64,000 bases of DNA from Tanytarsus gracilentus (Eukaryota; Arthropoda; Insecta; Diptera; Chironomidae): the NCBI GenBank assembly GCA_038502055.1, contig JAXRKN010000044.1, positions 11,243,501 through 11,307,500 of the forward strand, read 5' to 3'. Positions 36,173 through 48,025 of this stretch are shown here, piece after piece (position 1 is the stretch's first letter; each line of letters begins with the position of its first letter). The position numbers were made by a program, and so were the translations under genes. The notes below the pieces were generated by a model. It worked only from the letters and a program-made list of their open reading frames with translations. It did not search any database and was not told where the DNA came from.

Positions 36173-37146
36173 CTCGTAAATTGTTTTAAGACAACTTGAA
36201 TGTTCGATGCTTTGCGACAAAATGAAGCCACACAACTTGAGGGTGAAGTTAGTGAAAAATTATTAATTTCTATTATTGCGAGGTCCTTCTTTGACGTCTC
36301 GTTTCTCGAAAACTTAAATCGATATCGTATAACGACACTTGATAACATGATAACATCTAATTCATAACGAAAAGTTATGACTGAATAACTGTTGCTTGCA
36401 ATCGATTTTCTCGTAAATGTAAATTGTGTGTAAAGAAAGTACGCGAGAAGAAATTGTGAAGAATTTATGGCATCGTCGATGTCAATAAAAGAATTATGAT
36501 GGTGGAAATTAAATTGTTCGGGAAAATATAAAAATAAGGAAGGAGTTTTCAGAGTGAAGTTGTTGTTGGAGACTTTAAGATTCAAGGTCTTCTCATTCTC
36601 AGTGATGTTTTATTGTTTGTTAATTTTTGTTTGTTTTATGAAAATTTAGCATGAAAATAATTTTTATAGTTCTTTTTAATAAAATCTAATAATAATAAAA
36701 TCTTTTCTCAAATTAATTCAATTAGTGACACCAGAATTGAAATTAATCATTATCCTCAACTTCATATATTTCAAATTCAAGACGTTCAAAGGAAAAGTCC
36801 AAAGATGTGCTCGATGCAGGGTTGCAATGGTTTTTAAAATGTTGTTTACACAGAATAATGCCGGCAGAGTGGCTGGTTGAATTTAAAACAATTTAAATTT
36901 CTCAAATGACTTTCAACTAAATTTTTTTTAAATTAAATTTTTTTTTTCTTAATTTTTTGAAAATTTCATTTTATTCATGAAAAAATTCAAAAATTAAAAA
37001 ATCCCTCCAAAATATTTTCTACCATGAGCATGGCACACGAGTCATGACGTAATTTACCTCATCGAAAAGCCACAAACCCTAACTTTGTTTATTTTGAATC
37101 TCAAATATTTCTCGTCTGCAATTGAATTAAGCCAAAATTGTGCCTT
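36173..37146. other. Divergent promoter region, globin A and ATPase beta
   Basis: Non-coding sequence between the start codons of two divergently transcribed genes. An open minus-strand frame upstream of the globin A ATG (to 36585) is AT-driven and has no recognisable content. No TATA box was found for either gene. Confidence 0.5.
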
Positions 37147-38198
37147 ATGTGTTTAAATCATCCATGTTACGAACGCCTCAATAGGTTCGGATCATCAAAA
37201 CCTGGTGAGTGATGAAGAAAACTTCAAATGTCAATTGAAAAATCGAGAAAATTCTATTTTTACATTAGCTCGAATAATCTATGGCGCACTTCTTGTCATT
37301 ATCGTCACGGTCATTTGCTGGCGTCTCCTTCAAGCTTCAGATCGACTGCAAGTTCAAAGAGAACGCGAGGCGTCAAGACTTGAAGTAATTCCGCACACTA
37401 AAGATGGCTTAATTTTAGTTCATCTGACAAACCTTAGCGACATTGGAAAGTGGAAAATGTCGATTGACAAAGGTTTAATGGGTGAGAAAAAAATGATTAA
37501 ATTTTTAATTTTCATAAAGTTTATTTGTGTCTTTGCTAAAACTCAACACTTAACAAATTTTATGACCTGACTTTTAAATTTTTTTATTAATAAATTAAAA
37601 CTTGATATTAATTTTCAACAGCTTATTCAATAAATAATGACATACCTGACAGCACAACTTGCAGCTACGACAAACCAATTACAAGCGAAAGAACTTGTGA
37701 AATTGATTTGCGCTCTTTTGGATCCTGTTCATCCGAGTATTCTTATGGGTTCGATAGAGGAACTCCCTGCATTTTCCTTAAATTCAAAAAACTTAAAGAT
37801 TGGATGCCAAAAAATTTCAACATTTCAGCTTTGCCAAAAGAAATGCCAGAGGATCTTCAAGATCACATCAAAAATTCAAATAAGCAAAAAATTTGGTTGT
37901 CCTGTGAGGGCGACACTCCAGTAGACGTTGAAAATATTGGACCAATTAAGTATCATCCAGAACGTGGATATCCCGCTTACTTTTTTCCTTACACAAGTCA
38001 AAAGGACTATTTAGAACCACTTGTGGCCATTCAGTTGGAGAGACCGGCTTGTAAGAAATTAAAATTAAATTTAAAGAGATGAAAATAATTAGAAAATTTT
38101 TATCATTCACAGCTGGAGTCGTTATCATGGTCAAATGCACTGTTTGGTCCGGTGAATTCCAAGACAGCATTAAATTTGAATTGATGATTGACTTTTGA
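37147..38198 (+). CDS. Na+/K+-ATPase beta subunit, short divergent form
   Basis: Exons 37147-37204, 37269-37481, 37622-38050 and 38113-38198 join in phase 1 at all junctions into 261 residues, shorter than typical fly Nervana proteins (about 310). The start was found by splicing. A 64-base intron (GTGAGT...TTACATTAG) links an ATG exon encoding MCLNHPCYERLNRFGSSKP to the transmembrane exon, so the cytoplasmic tail is only about 20 residues. One membrane helix follows (about 22-43). The ectodomain keeps six cysteines (TTC, RTC, GSC, TPC, LSC, VKC), enough for the three family disulfides. It also keeps GTPCIFLKF and the signature YHPERGYPAYFFPY...YLEPLVAIQLERP. Beta subunits fold and deliver the catalytic alpha subunit; that role is inferred. 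The poly(A) signal is at 38506. Confidence 0.88.
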
Positions 38199-40184
38199 AA
38201 AATAATTACGTAAAATCTCGATTGAATCTCTCATTTAAAAATTTCAGGTAGCTATTAGAGTCAAGAGTTGAGAACACAAATTAAAATTAACTTTTTGATG
38301 TTCTAGCTTTAAATACACATGAAAAATATTTTTATTAAAAATTAATCTTATTGGAAAATTAAATATTAACAACTTTAATATTCGTACTTTACGAGTTTAT
38401 GCTATACTTTGTGAGCTGCATGATATTTTTGAAAAATATTTAATTTAAGTAACTTTTTTGAGCTTAAATTTTATTTCTGCTAATATTTACAAAATTTTCA
38501 AGATAAATAAATATAAAGTTAGAATATTGAGCAATGATATTTTGTTGCTAACTTTATCAAGCTTAAAATAAAAAGCTCTTTAAAAATAAATAAAATTTTA
38601 AGATTTTATTTAAATTTTTCAGATGCTAAAACTTCGATCAGTGATAAATTTCAACACCCTTAAAAATTTCAAACTTTCGATGCACCAAAATAGTTTTAAA
38701 AAATTCATTTCCTCCTCGATCCAATTCAAAAAGTTTTGCATTCCGAAAAGGAGATAGAGGAATTAGGGTTTATGGCTACTCCATTTGAACTCTTGAAATA
38801 TTTATTGCATATTTGCACTAAACTTCATATGAAGCGGTGAAAAATAGAAAATTTTACTCTCCAACATGGAGCGGTTGCTGATATTGAAGTTTGTGAATAA
38901 AAAGAAAAAAGTTTCCTCATTTATGGCAGCAGCGAGAATTCATCGTTGCACTGTATTGAAGATAAACTTTAGCAAATGCATAGAAATTCGAAATTAAAAT
39001 TAACAAATTAAAAAACTTTAAGAACATTTTACTGCGCACTCTTGAGAGAAAATTCAACTGAGAGGAGTGGAAAAGTGGCACTTTAAAATTCAATAAACGT
39101 GCTTGCGATGATGAAGGCAAAAAAATTTATGTACCAAAAGAACTTTTTTATGTGTTTTGGAGATGAGAAAAGGATGAATAATGGAAAGGAAAAATCAGAA
39201 TTTTATCTAGAAATCTCGTGAGCTTTTCAGCCTCATTTGGACACAGAGAAAAATATCGAAAACAATTGATTTATAAGTTTAAATCTTGACCTTAACGTAT
39301 TTTATGACTGCAATATTTTTTTGCGTTCACATGTTTCGGTTTTATTTATAACTCAACGCACTTAAGATTCAAATAAGCTTTTCATACTTGAAAACTTTTA
39401 TTAAAATTTATATTTCACCTCGAAAATGTTTTAAAAAAATTTTCCCACACAATTTTTATTTGAAACAACATTTCGACACATTCAAATTCGCTGAAATTCA
39501 AAATGAGTATCAAATCCTACAATCTGCTTAATAAAATTATTATACATTATTAAGTTGAATGTCTTCAAGCTGCTATTACTCCCCTTCGAGTCATTACAGT
39601 TTAAGTGAAATTTTGTACATTTCTTTTTCACATCACCCACACACTCTCACTCGACTCGTTTTTTTTCTGAGTTGTAGAGTAATTTTATTTTATTTCACTT
39701 GCGAAAAACTTTTTGCCGCACTTAAAGTCATCCTTCTTGGAAATTTGTTGTACATTATATGGTTGCGAAAATGTTTTCGTTCAAATTTTATTTTGATTTC
39801 ATTGATTTAAGGAGAGAGAAAAAAAAGTGGGTAACCGAAAACCAAAGTATCGAAAGTTTTGGGGTGGCAATTTTAAATTGATTGAAAATGTTTAGACATG
39901 TGTGACATAATGTAAGATTTTTGAAGAGTGAAAAGTCATAAAATCAAAAGCTGAGAATTTATTTCGTGGTTTTGGCTTAAAAAATTTCCTTCCTTCTTTA
40001 AATAAAAGTTATCATCAAAACTAACTCATTTAAATTCAAATTTCCTGCAATAAAACTTTTTTTTATCGTTTATGTCTACCTTCCGCATCATCATTATGCA
40101 ATCTATCAGTTTTACAGTTTTCCTGCTGCGGTTCATCGAAGTGTTTTTATCTTTCACATATCTGAGTGAATCGCATCTGCTCGA
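38199..40184. other. AT-rich non-coding region
   Basis: Past the poly(A) signal at 38506 I see no exon or clear repeat. The region ends with the first copy of the 9-bp duplication flanking foldback element 1. Confidence 0.6.
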
Positions 40185-41108
40185 GGGACTTGATCATCCA
40201 TCCGAAGGAATTTTCCTAGGAATTTCCTGGGAATATTCCTAGTAATTTCCTAGGAATTCCTAGTAATTTCCTAGGAAATTTCCTAGGAAAAATATAGGAA
40301 AAAAATTCCTAGGAAAATTCCTAGTAAAAATTCCTAGGAAATTTCCGAGGAAAAAAAAAATTCCTAGGAAAATTCCTAGTAAAAATTCCTAGGAAATTCC
40401 GAGGAAAAAAATTCCTAGGAAAATTCCTAATAAAAATTCCTAGGAAATTTACTAGGAAAAAATATTTCTATGAATTTCTTCGGAATTTTTGAACATTAAT
40501 TTTGCCGTCTTAGCTTTTCTAACTTCTTCCCACTCATTTATCCCTTTTACAAAAAGAAATCAGCAACAATTCTAACCTCTTCTCACTCATTTCCCTTTTA
40601 CAAAAAGAAATCATCAAAAAATTTAAGTTTTTCCCCTAATTTATTTTTCCAAATATACAGGAAAAAACTCTCGAACCGTAGAGCCCAAATTTTTAATTTA
40701 AGACTCAAAAAAGTTGAAAAACTGAGGTGGCCCATAAGTATTTTAGCCAAATAAATATTTCCCTTTTTACATTTTATTTTTTTCCTAGCTGAAAAGCTAA
40801 GAGGGCAAAATTAATGTTCAAAAATTCCGAAGAAATTCATAGAAATATTTTTTCCTAGTAAATTTCCTAGGAATTTTTATTAGGAATTTTTTTCCTCGGA
40901 ATTTCCTAGGAATTTTTACTAGGAATTTTCCTAGGAATTTTTTTCCTCGGAATTTTCCTAGGAATTTTTACTAGGAATTTTTACTAGGAATTTTTTTTCC
41001 TCGGAAATTTCCTAGGAATTTTTACTAGGAATTTTCCTAGGAATTTTTTTCCGCTACTTTTCCTAGGAAATTCCTAGGAAAATTCCTTCGGATGGATGAT
41101 CCATACTC
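40185..41108. mobile_element. Foldback element 1 (TTCCTAGGAA type)
   Basis: This 924-bp element is flanked by perfect 9-bp direct repeats, TCTGCTCGA at 40176-40184 and 41109-41117. The inverted arms start 7 bases inside each end with GATCATCCATCCGAAGGAAT. They run about 330 bases (to about 40520, resuming near 40795) around a loop of about 275 bases. The arms are mostly tandem variants of the palindrome TTCCTAGGAA with T/A-rich joins. The inner arm (TTCTTCGGAATTTTTGAACA) is also inverted. The loop has a diverged direct duplication containing CTTTTACAAAAAGAAATCA. There is no coding capacity. Long arms made of short repeats plus a 9-bp duplication match the Foldback class known in Drosophila. 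Confidence 0.8.
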
Positions 41109-43487
41109 TCTGCTCGATAAATAAAAATGAATTGAACATCAATCTCAATTAACAACTTCTGCAAGCTCACTCGACGTGCTGTTTTAGAGTCAATATTTAT
41201 GCAGCGCTATTAATTATTGTGCTAATGAAAGTATCACGAGAGCGCTATACAGAAAAAAGTTCATTTTCAACCATGCAAGCATGCAGTCTATGTGTACACG
41301 GTCGAGAGTCAGCATGGGAATGAAGATTTATTAAAAGTCGTACTTTCATAAAAGCAGAAAGCTTTCACACAAAAATTGCCTCAAGTTTTTTTCCTCTTTG
41401 CTCTGTGTGTGACAGGCAGCAAAAATGTAATCAACTTTAAAAAATAAAGGGGTTTAAATTAAAAGTTCCCTTTTTTCCCTCCAAAAAAAAACCAAAAACC
41501 AAAAAAAAAAAAAAAAAAAAAAAATTTCTCTCTGCACATGTCGAATTAAAAATTCAAAACATTTTATGACTCTTCTCGCTATAGTTTGGCTTTTTGTGGT
41601 TTACTTATGACACTTACAGCAGAAGCAGTGGTCTTATTAATTTTTAAGAGGCAACAAAAGACACTTATGAGGGTCGCATGGCGTTTATTCAAAAGTGGCG
41701 AGTTTAATTTCAAAAACTTAATTATTTTATTGCTTTTTCACTTCCGCGAGTTTTTAAAACTTTTATTTTTTTCAATGAAAACTAGAAAATTTTTTATTGT
41801 AATAAAAAACATTCAATAAAAATTTCTTGCCTTTAAAAAGGCCTTTTTAAATTTTTCATCCCAAATGTCAAATTTTTTCGATTAAAATTTCTAGAAAATT
41901 CCTCAAATTTTTTCCCACTCAAAATTCCATCATCATTTAAAAACTCGATGAGGAAAAAGAAGCAATCCCTAAACAAGAGACAAAAAAAGTTTTTCGTGCT
42001 TGTTAAATGATTATGGTTGACATGCTCAAAATTTCCATCCCCAAAAGTTATTTGCGAGCTTTAAAAGTAATTTAATCAGGATTTAAATTACTCGACTTTA
42101 TCTGCAGCCATTTTTGGGTCATTTCTGGCATTACTTCCTCTTATGTGTGTTTCACATACATTTAATGCAATTTCTCTATCCATTCATGCTTTTCCTTTTT
42201 TCTTCTCTTCCCAGTCATCATCGACTTCTCATACCACTCGCACTGGAAATGTTACTGATGAATCCTGGATGCTGGAAATTTCACTTCCAATCTTATCAGC
42301 ATCTCATTTTTCATTCTCGCACGAGATGGAAGAGAGAAAAAAAAGTTCCAACAATTTTCTTTCCCTCAACAACACAAGCGCAATGATGAGCTTTAATGAT
42401 TTTTATCAGCATCTCAATTTTTCTTGTTCCCAGTTCGAGAAGCTCACGATGTGAATGAAGCAGAAATGATTTTTTCTTTTTTATTCTAGAATAGATTAAA
42501 AATTGCCAAAGCCTGTAACAACTTCATAATTTAGAAAACTTTTTTCTCCGCCGCGCCTTAAATTGAGTGCTTCAATGATGCCGCAAGTTTTAATTCAGAA
42601 TTTGAATATTTTCTCGCGTGCAAAAAAAAAGTGAATGGAAATGCCAAGATGAAGATGAGGCTCAACAGAATATCATAAATAAAGTTGACATTCGAAAATT
42701 TACTTGGAGGTGGAGAGAAAATTCATATTATATTTTTTTTTGTTGCGTATTGTTAGCAATGTAGTCGAGGGAATGTCCATCAATGTCATGAGCATTAACA
42801 GAAGTTTTTTTCGTGCGTATGCGAACACTAAGGAGGCGAATGAATAGATGAAAAACATTCTCTATGAGGATGACATTAAGTTAGTTTATGTGCGAGCATC
42901 TAAAGGAGGATAAATTGGTGGCAAAAGTAATGAACTGAACGCGTTCACTTGAATTATGGAGGGAAAACTTGAATATGCCATTTTTAACACTTAAAATTAA
43001 AATTAATTTAAGAAATTTCTAAAGTTTTCGTTGATTTTTCAATTTAAATTTTTGTTAAAAATTGCTACAAAATCTCCGAACTCACCCCACCCTCTCAAGA
43101 TCAATTTACTCCATCAATCTCGTTAAAAGCATGTAACAAAAAGCGATAGTTAGTAAAATGAGATTGTCGTAAGCACTCTTTTAGAATTGTCAATAATAAA
43201 TCATTGAGTTGCGACAATTTTATCGCTCACAAGCATTATGGAAAACCCTATTGTAGTGTTCACAAGTGCCATACATCACAGGAAGAAAATTGAAGTAGAA
43301 GCGATGGAAAAACGAGTTTTATTTGAAGTCGACTTGAAAATTTAATTGCTTGCAATCGAGTGTTGAATGATGTTGAGATTGCAAATTATTAAGTGCGAAT
43401 TTTTCAATCCTCAATTATCACACTTTAATTAAATTAAAATTCATCATCCAACTCACAAAAATTCCAACCACAAACTGAACTAAAATT
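41109..43487. other. AT-rich non-coding region
   Basis: No exon is supported. A simple A-rich run (41483-41524, CCAAAAA units then poly-A) is the only clear repeat. The stretch ends with the first copy (43479-43487) of the duplication flanking foldback element 2. Confidence 0.6.
41483..41524 (+). repeat. Simple A-rich run
   Basis: Two CCAAAAA-type units followed by about 24 uninterrupted A residues. It could be the tail of an old retrotransposed sequence, but I found no flanking duplication, so it is listed only as low-complexity DNA. Confidence 0.9.
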
Positions 43488-44447
43488 GACTCTGTGACAT
43501 TTTGCCCTGTGACATTTTGCCCACACCAAAATCTGTGGGCAAGGGAAAAAAAAATATAGGGTCAATTTGTCCATGGTCAAATGAGGGCAATATTTGCAAA
43601 ATAATACTGTGGGCAAATTGCCCAGGACAAATTGACCCTATATTTTTTGCCCATGGACAAATTGCCCATGATTATTTTTTTGTCAAAATATAAACTTAAT
43701 TAAAGTAATTTAAAGTTTTTGTTGGTCAATACGAAAAATTTTTAAGATTTACTTTTTGCCTATATTTTTTCTTTTTCTCATGATTTTTACACTAACGAAA
43801 ACCATATTGTATATTTTCTTAATAGAACGTTTTACTCCGCATCTATTGATGTATCACATGAAATATCTATCATTCATAGTTATGGAGTAATCTGCTCTCA
43901 AACATGAAAGAGTAAATCTTAAAATTCTGAAAAATTTCAAAGATTCCAGAGGTGTATTTTTGATTTTGCAATAACTTTTGATTTTTTCAAGATAAAAATC
44001 TGACTTGTTTGCATGTTGTAGATGAAGAACATTAACAACTTTTCAAAACATTAGAAATTTTTTTATCTGCAGGAAGTGCTTAATACCCTCAAAAGAAAAA
44101 CTTCCTCTCATTTAATAGTTTAGAAATTTTATTTCGGATTTAGAAGAAGCCCTCTATTTCATGTGTTTTGTATCACTTTCAGTTAAAATTTTTTGAGTAT
44201 GGATACTCAAGAAGTACCAATAGGTGCAAAATTTTCAATTAAATAATTTATGGGCAAATTGTCTGTGGGCAAAAAATATAGGGTCAATTTGTCCATGGTC
44301 AAATGAGGGCAAAATTTGCAAAATATGTGGGCATGGTCAAATCTGTGGGCAAATTGCCCCGGACAAATTGACCCTATATTTTTTTTGCCCTTGCCCACGG
44401 ATTTTGAGTGAGGGCAAAATGTCACAGGGGCAAAATGTCCTAACCCC
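43488..44447. mobile_element. Foldback element 2 (GGGCAAATTG type)
   Basis: This 960-bp element is flanked by perfect 9-bp direct repeats, ACTAAAATT at 43479-43487 and 44448-44456. The inverted arms begin 8 bases inside each end with GACATTTTGCCC and extend about 185-200 bases. They are rich in GTGGGCAA, GGGCAAATTG and TATAGGGTCAATTTGTCC, and each arm is itself partly palindromic. The central loop (about 43690-44235) is AT-rich and unlike the arms. It has no coding capacity; the open frames over the arms are mirror artefacts of each other. The architecture is the same as elements 1 and 3 but the arm sequence is unrelated. Confidence 0.8.
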
Positions 44448-46969
44448 ACTAAAATTACCTCAATAATAATCAGAAAAACAGTTGTTGAATTTCATCCAGA
44501 GGTGAGCCCTCTGTGCAACAATTTCGTCTACATTCATACATGAGAATTTAATAAACTCTCTCTTTCTCTCTCTCCCTCAAACATTCAACAGGAGCTTGTT
44601 TTCATGACGACGGCCAATTGGTTTTGCTGTTTGTTGAAAGCAACCTCCCTGTGAAAAGTTTTGGCTTAATGCCAGCGAACTAAGAAACATCTAGATTTGC
44701 TCTCTGTATCTCGTACCCATATTTTTTTTTATTTGACATTATTATACCAGAGAAGAATGTCAATAGACTACAATGAGACACACAGTGCTTTCTATTAAAA
44801 ATTAACTGTTGCACATGAGAAAATTCTCTGTGAAAACTATGATGGATATTTTTTTGACGATGATGTATCTGAAGAAATTTTTAAAAAGATTTTATATTTT
44901 TTAACTTTTGGATTTTATTTCTTCTAATTTAAGTTGTGTTAAGTATTGATTATATTATTCTACAAATAAATGAAATTAAAAAGTTCAATTACCTAAGTAT
45001 GTCAATTTATTATTTTTGTTGCCTGACTTTTTAAATTTTATTCATAAGTTTTTTCAAATTTAAAAAATTATTCACTCTTTTTTTGCTATCCAAACTCATA
45101 AATTTATTGCAAAGTGTGAAAGCAACTGTTGAGCATGTAACAATAAATGCAAATCAATTCGAGTGTTGATATTTCAAATTTTCTGTATAAGTTGTAAAAA
45201 CAGCCGAATTTATGGTTGTATGATGTAAATTTTAATTACCCTATGAATTTAATATGTGAGTACATTTAACATTTCTTCGAATGCATGAAAATTGAGTTAA
45301 AAATTAGCATTGAAATATTTTTCTAACTGAACAAAGTTTAAATATTGAAAATATGCTGCTTAAAATTAAAATAATTAATTTTAAAATTTCGTGAATCCAC
45401 GTGATAAAAATTCTTTTCTTTCACCACAAACCCTCACCGTAAAAACCATTCAACCAACTTTGTTTTCTTCTTCGTCAATATTTGCTCATGGCTAACAAAA
45501 TCTTTCTCATGTATATTGTGAGGTGGAAAAATATTTGACATGCAAGCAATCTTATCCTTACTTTGTCATATGACAAGCAAAAATTTTGTCATTTTCAAAA
45601 GCTCAGCTAAAAAGTTCCGTTATCGCAAAAAAGGACCGATAGATTTAAGCCTACATGAGGTTAGAAATATTTACATTATTAAATTCATTATGACGTCAAT
45701 GTATACATGCGATGGTAATTAAGGTAAACGAAATTCTGATTATGTCATTAAAATGAGCGAATGTTTTATGCATGTAACATAAACCATTAGTTGATGATTT
45801 TCTTTGAAGGAAGATTGCCGTTAAGAGCATTGCTAATGAGTTCGTTATGAATTTATGAATTTTTCAACTTCACTTAAAGCTTTGTGAGTTAAATAGTTTG
45901 ATCATCTTAATTTTCTGATAAAAAAATTAAAGTTGAAAGTATTTTAATGAAATTTTACGCTAACGAGTTTGTAATTTCTTAAAATTCAAATCTCTTTCAC
46001 GTGTTCAGCATCCCACACATGATTTTGCGTATACACGCATGTTTATAATTTAATTTTAAAGGGACAAATTGCTTTCCCGTGAAACGTGAGAGAGCTTACA
46101 GGTAAAGTCGACAGCGTTGAAAAAGAGAAAATTAATAATTCCGTCATGGTTGATGCAAATCATTGAATTACAAGAGAGAGAAGGGAAAATTTCGTTTGAA
46201 TTGTTGCTGCTGCAAAATCCATGAAATATTAATTGTTTTTTAAGCCGCCGCTAGCATTTCCTGCTCACTGATGTATGACTCGCCATTCTCTTTCGCGTGC
46301 TTTTTATGGTAACAAAATCAAATGAAAGGAAAACTTCGTCAATGACGTCAAGCTTAGAATTTATTTGTTTGAATATGAATTTATAAATTTTTGATTAATT
46401 TTGACTCATTTAAGCATGACAAAATTTAAGGATGCTCCTTATATGACTCAACGAGTTGCTCTCACTCACAAGTTCGATGTAAAAAGCTTGCGAAAGTAAA
46501 TTGAGGAGGCGGGAATTGATTTGAATTTGATTAATTACACTTTCGGATGAATGCAAAATTGAGAGAGAAAAAAACAAAAAGAGCTAGAAATCAAATTAAT
46601 CAATTTTATTTTCTTCTGCTTCTTAAATGAGTTTGAGCGTTGCTCTGCGCATTTATTTGAAGTCAAACAAAAGGCATGCTATGGGAAATTTTCATCCACC
46701 CACGCTTGATTGAGATAGAAAAATAAAGTTTTTGTGAATTTCATTGTTTGAAGATGTTTATCAAGATTAAATGAAGAGATTTTAGAAAAACTTTGAAGCT
46801 TTTGGTGGAAAATTAAAAAAATTTTTTGTTCATGAATTTTACAAATTTTTAAAAATTTAAAATTTAAATTATATTGACTCACCAATTAAAATACATGAAA
46901 TTAATTTTCATTAATTTAAAATTGACTTTTTTCTGAGACTCCAAAAAAAATTTACAATTGATTTAAAAC
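44448..46969. other. AT-rich non-coding region
   Basis: No exon or repeat is supported here. The 9 bases at 46961-46969 are the left copy of the duplication of foldback element 3. Confidence 0.6.
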
Positions 46970-48025
46970 GGGTGCGCGTCACGAGTATTACGTAATATTG
47001 TGCACAATATTGTGCGTAATTGTGCGTAATTTTTATGCGTAATTACGCACAATATTATGCACAATTACGCACAATAACATGCACAATATTATTACGCACA
47101 ATATTATGCACATTAATTACGCATAATTATTACGCGTAAAAATAAAATGCACAATATTGTGCGTAATAAATATGCGTAATATTGTGCACAATAAATACGC
47201 ATATTTATTACGCACAATTAATATGCACAATATTATGCGTCGAAAAAATTACGCACAATATTGTGCACAATAAATATGCGTAATATTATGCGCAATTATT
47301 GTGCGTACTATTGTGCACAATAAATATGCGTAATTATGCGTTATAATTGTGCACAATATGCCAAATTTTACGCAAAATAAATTTAATTAATTTTTATCAT
47401 GATCATCTTTAAACCACAAAAAGAGATTGATAACAGCTTGGCGACTTGTTAAATCTGGGTATTAAAAATTTCAAAATGTAAGAAAATATGTTTTAGTATC
47501 ATTAGAAAACTTACTTAAAAAGCAATTTTTGGAAACCCAGGTTTAAGAAGTGACCAAGCTGTTATCAATCTCTTTTTGTGGTTTAAAGATGATCATGATG
47601 AAAATTATTTAAATTTATTTTGCGTAAAATTTGGCATATTGTGCACAATTATAACGCATAATTACGCATATTTATTGTGCACAATAGTACGCACAATAAT
47701 TGCGCATAATATTACGCATATTTATTGTGCACAATATTGTGCGTAATTTTTTCGACGCATAATATTGTGCATATTAATTGTGCGTAATAAATATGCGTAT
47801 TTATTGTGCACAATATTACGCATATTTATTACGCACAATATTGTGCATTTTATTTTTACGCGTAATAATTATGCGTAATTAATGTGCATAATATTGTGCG
47901 TAATAATATTGTGCATGTTATTGTGCGTAATTGTGCATAATATTGTGCGTAATTACGCATAAAAATTACGCACAATTACGCACAATATTGTGCACAATAT
48001 TACGTAATACTCGTGACGCGGATTC
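46970..48025. mobile_element. Foldback element 3 (ATTGTGCGTAAT type)
   Basis: This 1056-bp element is flanked by perfect 9-bp direct repeats, ATTTAAAAC at 46961-46969 and 48026-48034. The inverted arms begin 5 bases inside each end with CGCGTCACGAGTATTACG and are about 480 bases long, leaving a loop of under 100 bases. The outer about 370 bases of each arm are variants of ATTGTGCGTAAT / TATGCACAAT, so almost every 10-20 bases is itself a palindrome. The inner arm is ordinary sequence (AAACCACAAAAAGAGATTG and its complement) and matches closely. It has no coding capacity. In single strand it would form a hairpin nearly half a kilobase long. Confidence 0.85.

Noticed and set aside
36157..36585. 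142-codon minus-strand ORF overlapping the globin A start
   Set aside because: It is in a different frame from the globin and has no recognisable content; it covers the globin 5' region.
37205..37570. GTG-initiated frame as the start of the ATPase beta subunit
   Set aside because: The GTG is the splice donor of a 64-base intron; splicing to 37269 gives a clean ATG-started protein in phase.
41483..41524. Poly-A run as the tail of a retrocopy
   Set aside because: No flanking duplication and no recognisable cDNA-like sequence next to it.
43434..44466. Paired ORFs of 60-80 codons on both strands
   Set aside because: They are mirror readings of the inverted arms of foldback element 2 and have no coding features.
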